Shown here one piece after another: positions 34,555 through 43,187 of a stretch of 64,000 bases of DNA. Origin of the DNA: CAYRHJ01 sp964424105 (GTDB taxonomy: Bacteria > Planctomycetota > Phycisphaerae > UBA1845). The translations under genes and the position numbers were made by a program. The DNA lies in NCBI GenBank assembly GCA_964424105.1, contig CAYRHJ010000013.1, positions 62,001 to 126,000 of the forward strand, in the 5' to 3' direction. The notes below the pieces were generated by a model. The model saw only the letters and a program-made list of their open reading frames with translations. It made no database searches and was not told the DNA's origin. Position 1 is the first letter of the stretch. The number at the start of each line of letters is the position of its first letter.

Positions 34555-35503
34555 CGTTGGAATGGGGCCAGATGACGCGGGAGGCTTCAAACACCGGACC
34601 TTCCGAACAGCACAGGGCGTATCGCCAACGGTCGATGGCCAAGTCGTCGTGAACCGCCACCACGCATGATTGGCAGGTCCCGGTTCCGCAGGCCATGGCA
34701 CGCTCCATGCACAGGTAGCATTCGATGGCTCGATCCAAACAGTAGCGGGCCACGTGTTCCATCATTCGTTCCGGGCCGCATGCGTAGACTATGACGTCGG
34801 CGTCGGAAACGGACGAAGCATCGTGATGGGCCGCCAGCGCTTGACCGACGTGACCCCGAAAACCAAGCGAGCCGTCATCCGTGCTGATCACCACCGGGGT
34901 GTCGAAGGCTGAAAATTCCGTGGACGACAACGATGGCGTCGTAGCGGAGGAATCGATGTCCTGCGCGTCGACGAGGGTCAGTGCCAACAGGTTTACCGAT
35001 CGGGCGCCCAGAATCGCGACGGACGATCGCTGAGCTGCGTGTAGTGCTTGCGCCAACCACAGAAGCGGCGGCAAGCCGACTCCGCCGCCGACAAGCCACG
35101 CGTGACGCTTCTCCGTAGAAATCGGAAAGGCGTTCCCCAAGGGACCGATCGCACTGACTTGATCATCGCGTCGCAGCGACGCCATCCATTCGGTGGCCGC
35201 TCCGACGACGCGGTAGATCACCTCCGCCTGAAAAACGTCTTGCTTTTCCTGACGAAGCGCGGCGATGCTGAAGGCTCGTCGAAGAAAGGGCGCGTAGGTG
35301 CTGCCTGGTCCCGGACCGCTCGCACGGTGAACGTCTTCGTGCAAATTTGTAGTGGCTGGGCCGATGTGGAGAAACTGTCCGGGGCGAGCGCCGTCAAGGT
35401 TGACGCATGATAGAATCAGTCGGTAATGCTCGTCGCAAATCAGCACGTTGTCGTGTACGGTTGGTTGGAAGAGTCTCGGCGTGCAACGTTCCTGTGACAC
35501 CAT
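34544..35503 (-). CDS. pyrK: Dihydroorotate dehydrogenase electron transfer subunit-like (PyrK)
   Basis: 319 residues starting at the ATG at 35503. It has the FAD-binding domain motif RRAFSIA, an NAD-binding domain (LVGGGVGLPPLLWLAQAL) and a C-terminal iron-sulfur motif MACGTGTCQSC with a fourth Cys in YALCCSEGP. This is the PyrK/ferredoxin-reductase-like subunit that passes electrons from PyrD to NAD. No pyrD is adjacent, so another flavoprotein partner is possible, and the protein is somewhat longer than usual. Upstream lies a promoter, short leader and terminator (see separate entries), suggesting premature termination control. Confidence 0.82.
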   Translation of the reverse strand: MVSQERCTPRLFQPTVHDNVLICDEHYRLILSCVNLDGARPGQFLHIGPATTNLHEDVHRASGPGPGSTYAPFLRRAFSIAALRQEKQDVFQAEVIYRVVGAATEWMASLRRDDQVSAIGPLGNAFPISTEKRHAWLVGGGVGLPPLLWLAQALHAAQRSSVAILGARSVNLLALTLVDAQDIDSSATTPSLSSTEFSAFDTPVVISTDDGSLGFRGHVGQALAAHHDASSVSDADVIVYACGPERMMEHVARYCLDRAIECYLCMERAMACGTGTCQSCVVAVHDDLAIDRWRYALCCSEGPVFEASRVIWPHSNVSE

Positions 35504-35558
35504 GGCGCCAAGGTTAGTGGATTCTCGGTGTGGCGAAAGAATCAGGGTTTGGGGGGAC

Positions 35559-35602
35559 AAAAAAACTTCCGGAGTCGCCTATCAGAAGACAACTCCGGAA
35601 GT
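35559..35602 (-). terminator. Rho-independent terminator upstream of pyrK-like gene
   Basis: On the minus strand a perfect 11-bp stem (ACTTCCGGAGT / ACTCCGGAAGT; plus-strand arms 35592-35602 and 35565-35575) with a 16-nt loop is followed at once by seven T residues (plus-strand A run 35559-35565). It lies about 55 bp upstream of the pyrK-like ATG and about 80 bp downstream of the predicted transcription start. Confidence 0.8.
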
Positions 35603-35679
35603 CCGCCACGGCTAAAAAGCCGCATATTCAGATGACCCCACGGGTCAAGTTTGGTTGAATCGATCGGCGACTCGCAACC
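35559..35679 (-). ncRNA. Short leader or small RNA between promoter and terminator
   Basis: The predicted transcript of about 120 nt starts near 35679 and ends at the T run. It contains a small hairpin CGGCT-tttt-AGCCG (35609-35622) before the terminator stem. A 27-codon frame (MRLFSRGGLPELSSDRRLRK...) from 35625 to 35542 crosses the terminator but lacks a clear ribosome-binding site. It is either an attenuator leader of pyrK or an independent small RNA; no known RNA family is recognised. Confidence 0.5.
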
Positions 35680-35685
35680 CAGGTG

Positions 35686-35714
35686 AATTTATCACCGGGC
35701 CGAAAGAGTGTCAA
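35686..35714 (-). promoter_or_regulatory. Sigma-70-type promoter, near consensus
   Basis: Minus strand: -35 TTGACA (35714-35709), a 17-bp spacer, and -10 TAAATT (35691-35686). An AT-rich tract (about 35738-35870) lies immediately upstream. It would drive the leader RNA and possibly pyrK. Confidence 0.6.
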
Positions 35715-35734
35715 CGAAAGTCCGGGGCGCTGCG

Positions 35735-35880
35735 AAGATAATAATTGCAAACGTAACATTATATGGCACAGTAAGTTATATTGAAAACAGACATGCAGAA
35801 AGCAAAAAAGTAAGAACACTATAACTGATGTGTAGCTGTATTTTTGAACCATCTCGGTCCGGTGGCCGATCAGACAAAAA
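35735..35880. other. AT-rich island upstream of the Nudix and pyrK-like genes
   Basis: About 145 bp of markedly AT-rich DNA (ATAATAATTGCAAACG, AGTTATATTGAAAACAG, CAAAAAAGTAAGAACAC) in a genome of about 60% G+C, between divergent transcription units. It probably holds promoters for both directions. TATAAC at 35820-35825 could be a -10 for the Nudix gene but I see no matching -35. Confidence 0.45.
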
Positions 35881-35919
35881 AGACGCAATTTTGCGGAAGG
35901 CCTTTGGGCCGTTGGGTTT

Positions 35920-36339
35920 ATGACGTACGCCGGCGATCCGAATCCGTCGATTGTCAATGTCGCTTTGGCGGTGATCGAGCATCAGGGGTTGTGGCTGGTG
36001 CAGGAGCGGCGGTCCAACGACGAGTTTGCGGGCCTATTCGAGTTTCCGGGCGGCAAGATGCGAGACGATGAAACACCGGAGCAGGCTGCGGTTCGGGAGA
36101 CCTGGGAAGAGGTCGGCGTCGTTATTGAACCGATCGGGCAGCTTGCAACCATTCATCATGCCTACGATCACGCCATGGTCATTCTGCACCCCATCCGATG
36201 TCGATGGGTCTCCGGTGAACCCCAAGCGCGGACGTCTTGCGTCGCCGGCCCGCGCTGGGTCTCTCCGGTCGAGCTTCAGGCGTTGCCCATGCTTCCGCCG
36301 AACCGATCCATCGTGAAATGGCTCTCCGGCGACGTTTGA
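35920..36339 (+). CDS. Nudix hydrolase (MutT-like)
   Basis: 139 residues with a complete Nudix box: GGKMRDDETPEQAAVRETWEEVG (residues about 45-67) fits Gx5Ex7REUxEExGU. N-terminal NVALAVIEHQGLWLVQERR matches MutT-type 8-oxo-dGTP pyrophosphatases, and the C-terminal half contains FHxxD-type strands weakly (IHHAYDHAMVILHPIRCRW) as in MutT/(A/G)-specific-glycosylase-linked proteins. Likely housecleaning of oxidised nucleotides. The ATG at 35920 has no strong Shine-Dalgarno. Confidence 0.88.
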   Translation: MTYAGDPNPSIVNVALAVIEHQGLWLVQERRSNDEFAGLFEFPGGKMRDDETPEQAAVRETWEEVGVVIEPIGQLATIHHAYDHAMVILHPIRCRWVSGEPQARTSCVAGPRWVSPVELQALPMLPPNRSIVKWLSGDV

Positions 36340-36980
36340 TCGAATGACCCGCAACAGCCCATGACCCCGGCGACCCACATTCGGGGAATCGCCCAATAAC
36401 ACATCACGCCGTCGGAACTCGTCGCAATCATCGTGGCCAACGGGATATCCACACTCGTTAGCCTCGTCCCGATTTCGATGACTTGGCTGGACACTTCACC
36501 TTCTCCATACTACCCGTGCCACCACGCGGCACGATGACAGATGTCAGATGACGCGATGTCAGATGTTACGGTGACTCATGTCATGATGTCTGACGGCACG
36601 ATGCCCATATTCGTGGGTCGATCGTACGGGGTGAATCTATCGAATCAGTGTGACGCCTGAAATGCGCGCCCGAATCGCGTGCGTGCGAATGGAAGCGGTC
36701 TGCGCGTGCCAAAATCCGTGTGGGCCGCGGGCGTCCGAAATCTTCAGTTGCGCGCCAGCGGGGCGCCCGCGCAGGACGTGCGAGTCCGATCGCCCTTTCC
36801 GGGTGTCGAATGGTTCAACGCGGGCCCCCGCACATTTTTTGCGCTCGACAATTCATGAACACACGTGCGGTGGTCAGGAGACTACGAGCCGAGGCCAAAA
36901 CATGTTTCGCGGGCGACGAATCCGGCGATCGTCTCGTTACGTGCGGATTGGCCAATCGAAATGGACGTCTGAAGTCGGGC
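36340..36980. other. Gene-free interval with short GATGTCAGATG repeats
   Basis: 641 bp lying downstream of both the Nudix gene and the convergent aroA gene. GATGTCAGATG occurs twice 15 bp apart (36540-36550, 36555-36565), followed by ATGTCATGATGTCTGAC, i.e. a small cluster of direct and inverted TGTCAGA units. No gene has family similarity or a ribosome-binding site here. Confidence 0.45.
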
Positions 36981-38270
36981 TTATTTGAGCATGCCCGCCC
37001 ACACGTCAAAAAAACCGGGGAATGTCTTGCCCACACACAGCGGGTCCATAATGACGACGCCGTCCGCACCCAGCCCCGCGAGCGCAAAAGCCATGGCCAT
37101 GCGGTGATCATCGTACGTGTCGATAACCGCGGGTCGAAGTTCGTGGGGCGAATGGATGGTCAAGCCGTCCTCGTATTCCTCGACGGCTGCGCCAAGCTTG
37201 GCGAGCTGACATGACAGGGCGGCCAATCGGTCGGTTTCCTTCAATCGTAGGTTGGCGACGTTGCGAATGGCCGTCGACCCGTCGGCGAAGAGGGCCAGCA
37301 CGGCGATCGTGGGCACGAGATCGGGCGTGTCGCTCAAGTCCGCGATCAGCGGCTTGAGCAATCCTCCGGAAGGTGGGCTTTCCACCGTTAGTTGATTGGC
37401 CCGGACGTCTACCTTGCAGCCCATTTGTTCGAGAAGGTCGACCATGCGAATGTCACCTTGGATGCTGTCGGCGCCGAGTCCCTTAACGGTGACACGTCCA
37501 CCGGCCACGGCGGGCGCAGCCAGAAAATAGGATGCGTTGGATGCGTCCGGCTCGACGGCGAATTCGCAGGATCGGTACGATTGTGGGGCTGCAACGATGA
37601 ATTTCGATGACTTCGGACGAATTTCGCTGATGACGGAAACGCCGAATGCTTCCATGACGCGCGCGGTCATGCGGACGTAGGGAGCGCTGACCAGCGGTCC
37701 CTCGACTTCGATCATGACGTCATCGGATGCGCCCGGCGCTGCCAACAACAGGGCGGAAACGAATTGGCTCGATTCCGGAGAATCGAACCGCACTTTCCCG
37801 CCGGTCAGCCCATTGGAATACAGCGTGACCGGTGGCGATCCCGACTCTTCCTGATATTCAGCCCGGGTGCCCAGCGCTTGCAGCGCGCTGACAAGCTGAC
37901 CAATCGGCCTTTCGCGCATACGGGCGTTGCCGTCGAATTCAAACTTTCCGCGTCCCAGGGCGGCTAAGGCCGTGCAAAACCGAATCGTCGTCCCGGAATT
38001 GCCGCAGTCCAGTTGCACGTCTGATTCGGGAACGTGACCGCCGTTGCCCTGAACCTCCATGCGCTGGGAGTCCGGGTGGCCCGACACAGAAAAGCCCAGC
38101 CGTTGCAACGACTCGACCATGCGTTCGGTGTCTTCGGCGAACAGGGCGTTGGTCAAGATGGACCGTCCGGACGCCATCACCGCGGCCACCAGGGCGCGAT
38201 TGGTCAGGCTCTTGGACCCGGGAATCGTGACCTGGGCATCGAGTGGCCGGCGTGCTTGGGGTAGTTTCAT
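36981..38270 (-). CDS. aroA: 3-phosphoshikimate 1-carboxyvinyltransferase (EPSP synthase)
   Basis: Sixth step of the shikimate pathway. 429 residues from the ATG at 38270 (an in-frame TTG three codons earlier is less likely). Substrate-binding motifs are present: IPGSKSLTNRALV (Lys and Ser for shikimate-3-phosphate), LDCGNSGTTIRF, RMRERPIG, SSQFVSALLLAAPG, SNASYFLAAPAVAG, NLRLKETDRLAAL and YDDHRMAMAFAL. It stands alone; the other aro genes are not in the window. Confidence 0.95.
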   Translation of the reverse strand: MKLPQARRPLDAQVTIPGSKSLTNRALVAAVMASGRSILTNALFAEDTERMVESLQRLGFSVSGHPDSQRMEVQGNGGHVPESDVQLDCGNSGTTIRFCTALAALGRGKFEFDGNARMRERPIGQLVSALQALGTRAEYQEESGSPPVTLYSNGLTGGKVRFDSPESSQFVSALLLAAPGASDDVMIEVEGPLVSAPYVRMTARVMEAFGVSVISEIRPKSSKFIVAAPQSYRSCEFAVEPDASNASYFLAAPAVAGGRVTVKGLGADSIQGDIRMVDLLEQMGCKVDVRANQLTVESPPSGGLLKPLIADLSDTPDLVPTIAVLALFADGSTAIRNVANLRLKETDRLAALSCQLAKLGAAVEEYEDGLTIHSPHELRPAVIDTYDDHRMAMAFALAGLGADGVVIMDPLCVGKTFPGFFDVWAGMLK

Positions 38271-38890
38271 GGACACCAAGTGAAAGCTAGCGATTATCGG
38301 ACGCCGTTACAATCCCCATCCGTAGGTACGTCCGCTTGTATGTAATCGGCTTTGCGGGCACGCTGCGCGCGTTCCAAAAGTGCAATCGTCCGACCCTTTC
38401 GGCTGATTAACGACAATTGATGTCCATGGGCACGCATGATTCCCCGGCGACGGAATCGATTTTATTCGCGGACTGCCGGCAGGGCAGATTCATGCGAAAA
38501 CGCCAACGATCCACCACAGTCCGCATAACCGATTCGTTCGTTCGCGCGGTGTGATTCGGAATGGCCGATGGCATGCGGACTGACTTTGTAGTGCAGGCAC
38601 GCCCAGAATTTCCCAAACCTTTCGTCCACATGGCGAGTCAAAAAAGGCGCGTTGGAGATATCGGAATCAGGAGAAATGGAAGTGACATTGAAAGCGGTCA
38701 CTCGCGCAACGGCGCTGAAGTGATTGGACGAGGCCTCTTCACGCTTTCAGTACGGTATCGCTTGTTCGCAGTTCCTTGCTGGGTGCATGACAATTTTGGC
38801 GAGGCATTCCGCCGCCACTTGCGGGGCGAAAACCTACCCGCCTAGATTGTCACGGACCGATAACATCGACGCAGGATGGTGGTCGCAATG
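38271..38890. other. Gene-free interval containing an R1 repeat
   Basis: 620 bp between archease and aroA genes, both leftward. Apart from the R1 minimal copy at 38781-38858 no supportable gene is seen: several 70-95-codon frames exist on both strands but none has a ribosome-binding site or recognisable sequence. The aroA promoter should lie near 38280-38400. Confidence 0.4.
38781..38858 (+). repeat. MITE-like repeat family R1, minimal copy c
   Basis: 78 bp from GGGTGCATGACAATTTTGGC to CCGCCTAGATTGTCACGGACC, with one internal stem-loop around GCCGCCACTTGCGGGGC. Its termini match those of the copies at 32288-32365 (inverted) and 54011-54293. Confidence 0.75.
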
Positions 38891-39328
38891 TCAGATGTCC
38901 AAGATGATGGCCACCGCGCAGCGATCACCCTGGCGCGTTATGTTCAGTTCGTGGTAGGTGACGGCTTTGACTTCGCGGTCGAGGGTGGAGATTCGCGGAT
39001 CGATGGGCGCGACGGTGGCGCTGAGGATCATCTTCGTGTCCGACCGTTCGACGACGTTGAAGTCGGAAAGATGCTCGTTTCGCGTCTCGAATCGAAACAG
39101 CAGCTCGCTGAGAAAATCGTGCAACAAGCCCTCGACGTCGGCGGCCTGGAATTGCAGACGCTCGTCGCGGCGCTCGCCGGTGTCGGGTTTCAATTCCCCG
39201 ATGGCAGCATAGAGACCGTGGGCGGCGTGTATGAAAAGCGATTCGAGGGAATCGGCCCACACATGCAGGGCGATGTCCGCGGTATGGTCGCGCAGATCGT
39301 ATCCGCAGGATTCCTTTTCTACGGTCAT
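38891..39328 (-). CDS. Archease family protein
   Basis: 145 residues with the archease fold signature YDLRDHTADIALHVWAD near the N-terminus, a central FLSELLFRFETRN segment and the C-terminal VKAVTYHELNITRQGD and AVAIILDI. Archease is the activator of RtcB RNA ligase and of some tRNA methyltransferases; Asp in the HTAD motif and the C-terminal Asp are metal ligands. No rtcB lies nearby. An in-frame GTG at 39352 would add eight residues; the ATG at 39328 is chosen. Downstream of murA and prmC on the same strand. Confidence 0.88.
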   Translation of the reverse strand: MTVEKESCGYDLRDHTADIALHVWADSLESLFIHAAHGLYAAIGELKPDTGERRDERLQFQAADVEGLLHDFLSELLFRFETRNEHLSDFNVVERSDTKMILSATVAPIDPRISTLDREVKAVTYHELNITRQGDRCAVAIILDI

Positions 39329-39478
39329 ATGGACTGACGAGCCTTCGTCCACCGCCCAATTTGGCTCGGCAGGGACATCGGCCCTCCCATTGGTTCAAAC
39401 GTTGCGATACCCGGCTGAACGCCGCCAACCATCGCGATCGGGTTTGTGGCTCGTCTGCCGCCCTCCGTTCGGGGATCG

Positions 39479-40744
39479 TTATTCGTCCACGCGGCGAATG
39501 TCCGCACCGACGGTGGCCAACTTTTCCTCGATGTGTTCATAGCCACGATCGATGTGGTACGCCCGTCGCAGCTTGGTCGTGCCCTTGGCGATCATGCCGG
39601 CCAGGATCAACGCAGCCGACGCGCGGAGATCGGAGGCCATGACGGGCGCGCCGATCAGCTTCTTGACGCCTTGAACGATGACCGTGCCCCCTTCGCGGCG
39701 CAAGTTCGCACCCATTCGATTCAATTCAGCCACGTGCAAGAATCGATCGGGAAAAACCTTGTCGGTGATGACGCTGTTGCCGTCGGCCAAACAGAGAAGG
39801 GCCGTTGTCTGGGCTTGCAGGTCCGTGGGGAATCCGGGAAACGGCTGGGTGGTGATGTCCGCTGCCTCCAATCGCCGGGTCGATGAAACGCTGATGCCCT
39901 TTTCACCGCGTTCGACGATGACGCCGATGCGTCGCAGACAATCCACCACGGCGATGAGGTGCTCGAGCTTGGCACCTTCAAGCTGAAGCTCGCCGTTGGT
40001 GATGGCGGCGGCGATCATGAAAGTGCCCGCTTCGATACGGTCCTTCATGACGTCGTGTTCCGTTCCTTTCAACGACCGCACACCGTCGATGGTGATGCGG
40101 GGCGTGCCTTGTCCATGGATTTGGGCACCGCAGGCGTTCAAGAAGTCGGCTAAATCGACGATCTCCGGTTCGCACGCGGCGGACTCGATGACCGTTCGGC
40201 CCTCCGCGAGCGTAGCCGCCATCATGACGTTGGTGGTGGCGGTGACGGACGATCCGAACGCTCCGCCGAGGAACATCTCGACTCCGCGGAGCTTCTTGGC
40301 TTTCAGCATCATGTCGCCGTTCACCAGCTCACAATCGGCGCCGAGAGCTTCTAAACCTTGAACGTGCAGATTGACGGGACGGTAGCCGATGGCGCACCCG
40401 CCCGGCATGGCCACCTGAGCGCGTTTTCGCTTGGCCAGCAGCGGCCCCATAACGCAAACGCTGGCCCGCATCTTGCTCACCAGGTCGTATTCGGCATGGC
40501 AGTTCAGCTCGTCTTCAACCCGCAATCGATAGGAGCCGGTTTCAATCTTTTCATGGCGAACGCCCAAGCGGTTCAAGATGGTCAGCATGGAGCGAACGTC
40601 GGCCAAGTCGGGGACGTTATGAAGAAGGGTGTCGCCTTCGCACAAGATGGACGCAGCCAGAATGGGCAGGGCGGCGTTCTTCGCTCCGCTGATTTCCAAC
40701 GAACCCTTGAGTCGCGCACCGCCGATGATTTCGAACGAATCCAC
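39479..40744 (-). CDS. murA: UDP-N-acetylglucosamine 1-carboxyvinyltransferase
   Basis: First committed step of peptidoglycan precursor synthesis. 421 residues with the Lys22-equivalent in ISGAKNAALPILAA, the loop with the catalytic Cys in MPGGCAIGYRPVNLH, and the C-terminal YHIDRGYEHIEEKL. The start codon is GTG, fixed by GGGAGG 7 nt upstream. The fosfomycin-target Cys is present, so the enzyme should be sensitive. It indicates that this organism has the peptidoglycan pathway. It lies between prmC and archease in a leftward run. Confidence 0.95.
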   Translation of the reverse strand: MDSFEIIGGARLKGSLEISGAKNAALPILAASILCEGDTLLHNVPDLADVRSMLTILNRLGVRHEKIETGSYRLRVEDELNCHAEYDLVSKMRASVCVMGPLLAKRKRAQVAMPGGCAIGYRPVNLHVQGLEALGADCELVNGDMMLKAKKLRGVEMFLGGAFGSSVTATTNVMMAATLAEGRTVIESAACEPEIVDLADFLNACGAQIHGQGTPRITIDGVRSLKGTEHDVMKDRIEAGTFMIAAAITNGELQLEGAKLEHLIAVVDCLRRIGVIVERGEKGISVSSTRRLEAADITTQPFPGFPTDLQAQTTALLCLADGNSVITDKVFPDRFLHVAELNRMGANLRREGGTVIVQGVKKLIGAPVMASDLRASAALILAGMIAKGTTKLRRAYHIDRGYEHIEEKLATVGADIRRVDE

Positions 40745-40813
40745 GCCAATGCCTCCCTGGTTAGATGCCGCCCCGGCGTCGGGCTGGGGGGTCCACGATC
40801 ACTGATGAGTGTA

Positions 40814-41728
40814 TCACACTTTCGCGAATTGTAAGACCCGATCGTGGGGATCGGAACCGCCTCGATGCGTTCCCGCGTGACGAAATCTGCCCGCTCGTTC
40901 AAATACACCGCGGACGGCTTGGCATTGCCCCGCGCCGATTTCGACCCACACCTGACCGGCGGCATGGAGCAGGTCCGCGGCGCCGGCGGCGATGATACGA
41001 TACACGTCCAGCCCATCTCCGCCCGGTGAAAGTGCGATTCGCGGCTCGTGGTCGCGAACGCCGGGGTCGAGCAATTGAAGGTCTTTTTCGGAGACATAAG
41101 GCGGATTGCTGACGATGACGTCGAAACCGCCATCGGGGACGGATCCCACCGGCAGATTCAACCCCTCCGCGCGAAGCAGGGTCAGACGATCGTGGATATC
41201 ATGATTCCGAGCGTTGATTTCAGCCACAGCCAACGCCGCTTCGGATATGTCGGTGGCGGTTCCACGGGCCTGCCGCAGGGACGCGAGGATGGCGATGATG
41301 ATGCAGCCACTGCCGGTTCCCAGGTCCCAGATGTTCGGCTGGCGGGAACCGTTGAAGTTTCGCGTGCACCAATCGACGGCACGGTCAACGAGTGTTTCGG
41401 TTTCCGGCCGGGGGATGAGCACGTCGGGCGTGACCGTGAACCGCAAGGAATAGAATTCCTTGTATCCCACGAGATAGGCTACGGGTGTGCGTCGCGCGGC
41501 TTGTTGAACGAGATCCCGGTAGGCGGTCCGCACGTCGTCGGCGGGTGTTTCGTCGAACCGGGTGTAAAGCTGGACGCGTTGACAATTCAGCACGTGGGCC
41601 AGGAGGATTTCCGCTCGCAGGCGGGGTTCATCGAGATTCAACCGGCTGAAATGGTCAGTGGTCCAATGGAGCAACCGGCCAAGGGTCCAGCGTTCCGTTG
41701 GGGCGGGCGAAGGCATCGACGCGTTCAT
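40814..41728 (-). CDS. prmC: Peptide chain release factor N5-glutamine methyltransferase
   Basis: 304 residues. It has the N-terminal helical domain (LGRLLHWTTDHFSRLNLDEP), the linker VLIPRPETETLVD, SAM motif I DLGTGSGCIIIAI and catalytic NPPYV that binds the substrate Gln of the release-factor GGQ motif. The C-terminus ends DRVLQFAKV as in homologues, so no frameshift is present although the region between VEIGAGQ and the end is less conserved. It is followed 69 bp later by murA. Confidence 0.93.
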   Translation of the reverse strand: MNASMPSPAPTERWTLGRLLHWTTDHFSRLNLDEPRLRAEILLAHVLNCQRVQLYTRFDETPADDVRTAYRDLVQQAARRTPVAYLVGYKEFYSLRFTVTPDVLIPRPETETLVDRAVDWCTRNFNGSRQPNIWDLGTGSGCIIIAILASLRQARGTATDISEAALAVAEINARNHDIHDRLTLLRAEGLNLPVGSVPDGGFDVIVSNPPYVSEKDLQLLDPGVRDHEPRIALSPGGDGLDVYRIIAAGAADLLHAAGQVWVEIGAGQCQAVRGVFERAGRFRHAGTHRGGSDPHDRVLQFAKV

Positions 41729-41931
41729 CAAGGTACGTTATAGCGAAGCACCCACCGGATGGAAAGCGGGCCGGGGAAGCGCCGGCCAGTTGGTTCAGCG
41801 ACGGGGTCACGAAGGTGAATGGGGTCTGCGGTATCGATTGAACAGATGCGAAAGAGAGGATAAGCTTCAGTCAGGGCGCTTGGTTGAAACGTTCGTCCGG
41901 GTTCGATTCGGGCGGGCGAAAGCCCGATTCT

Positions 41932-42006
41932 GGTGAGCGTAGCTCAGCTGGTTAGAGCACTAGGTTGTGGTCCTAGGGGTCGCGGGTTCGAATCCCGTCG
42001 TTCACC
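41932..42006 (+). tRNA. tRNA-His (GTG anticodon)
   Basis: Cloverleaf with acceptor stem GTGAGCG/CGTTCAC, D-arm GCTCAGCTGGTTAGAGC, anticodon stem CTAGG/CCTAG around loop TTGTGGT (anticodon GTG), and T-arm CGGGTTCGAATCCCG. The encoded G at 41932 opposite discriminator C at 42006 is the G-1:C73 pair specific to tRNA-His. CCA is not encoded (CCG follows). Confidence 0.97.
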
Positions 42007-42086
42007 CGTACTTGTCCACGTGACGGGCTGTTCATCGCCGAGCAGGACGTTTCCGTTTAATCCGATCCCGGGGGGGAACCCCACGC

Positions 42087-42995
42087 ATGACCGATGCCCG
42101 AATTTGCGAAATGGCTCCGCGGGATGGGTTGCAGACGCTGAATCCCGAACGGCTGGTGTCGGTGGAGGAGAAGGTCGCGCTGGTGGATGCGCTGTCGGCG
42201 TCCGGGTTGACGTTCATCGAGGTCGGCTCGTTTGTCAGTCAGCGGGGCGTCCCGCAAATGGCCAACACGGACGAGGTTTGTCGGCGCATTCAAATGCGCT
42301 CGGGCGTGCAGTACGCCGCGTTGGTGCCCAATCTACGGCATTACGAACGATTTCAGAAGTCTGGTTTGAACACGGTGGCGTTGTTCGTCTCCGCCTCCGA
42401 AGCGTATTCGCAATTCAACGTGCGGCTGTCGGTGGAGGAGTCCATGAAAGCCGCGGCTGACGTGAGCAAGGCGGCCCGGGCAGAGGGTCACGAATTGCGG
42501 GCCCATTTGTCCGCCTGCTTCTACGATATCGACGGCGGGGACAGCGACGTTGGGTGCGTCGTGGATTTGACCCACCGCCTGATTGACATGGATTGCGATC
42601 ATGTCGCCCTTGCGGACACGAAAGGCATCGCCCACCCGCATCGGGTGCGGGAAGTGATCGAAAGAGTGATAGACGCGGTCGGATGGGAGCGATTGGCCGT
42701 CCACTTTCATGATTCCTATGGGATGGGCATCGCGAATGGCTACGCTGCCTTCGAATGCGGTATTCGCATTTTTGACGGATCCGTGGGCGGCGTCGGTGGG
42801 ACGCCGTTCAGCAAGTTAGCCCAGGGGCCCGGCGGGGGTGGAAACATCGCGACCGAAGAACTGGTCCACATGTTTGACCGAATGGGCGTGCGAACGAACG
42901 TGGACGTCCAGGGGCTGTTGCGATGTGGAACCCTCGTTCAGGAGTTGGCCCGGCGGACGGGCGACCCCCCGCCGCCGAGTCGCCTGCTGCGTTAG
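42087..42995 (+). CDS. HMG-CoA lyase-like DRE-TIM metallolyase, missing signature Cys
   Basis: 302 residues of the hydroxymethylglutaryl-CoA lyase branch of DRE-TIM barrel enzymes: APRDGLQTLN at residue 10, GSFVSQRGVPQMANTDEV (family GSFVSPKxVPQMAD), and the metal ligands in VHFHDSYGMGIAN. In the signature loop, canonical GGCPYAxGAxGNxATED reads GGTPFSKLAQGPGGGGNIATEE, so the catalytic Cys is Thr and the loop is longer. It may act on another acyl-CoA or have shifted chemistry. It lies alone after tRNA-His, not with leucine-degradation genes. Confidence 0.8.
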   Translation: MTDARICEMAPRDGLQTLNPERLVSVEEKVALVDALSASGLTFIEVGSFVSQRGVPQMANTDEVCRRIQMRSGVQYAALVPNLRHYERFQKSGLNTVALFVSASEAYSQFNVRLSVEESMKAAADVSKAARAEGHELRAHLSACFYDIDGGDSDVGCVVDLTHRLIDMDCDHVALADTKGIAHPHRVREVIERVIDAVGWERLAVHFHDSYGMGIANGYAAFECGIRIFDGSVGGVGGTPFSKLAQGPGGGGNIATEELVHMFDRMGVRTNVDVQGLLRCGTLVQELARRTGDPPPPSRLLR

Positions 42996-43187
42996 CGCCC
43001 GAACCTCGCCGTTTGGCATTTGCTGCCGATGGCCCGCGCTATCGAAAGCCCATGCTGTCGAGTTTGACGATCCGACTTGATTAGGCGCCATTGAGCGATC
43101 ACGTCGCCCTCGAACATCTCCGCGCGCGAACACCCGAAAGGCGCAACCCATCCGCCGTCGCCCATTTCGTTTACGCAGGCAGCGTCG

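Noticed and set aside
36276..36494. 72-codon minus-strand frame overlapping the Nudix gene end
   Set aside because: Overlaps the Nudix gene by 64 bp, starts with GTG without a ribosome-binding site; no family match.
36650..36988. Plus-strand frame of 112 codons ahead of aroA
   Set aside because: Extends into the 3' end of aroA on the opposite strand, with no start signal or family similarity.
38462..38701. 79-codon minus-strand frame between archease and aroA genes
   Set aside because: Low-confidence composition, no ribosome-binding site; could be a gene remnant but unsupported.
40814..41000. Possible frameshift near the end of prmC
   Set aside because: The 3' part of the gene is less conserved but the annotated frame ends with DRVLQFAKV as in homologues; the alternative frame has no family similarity.
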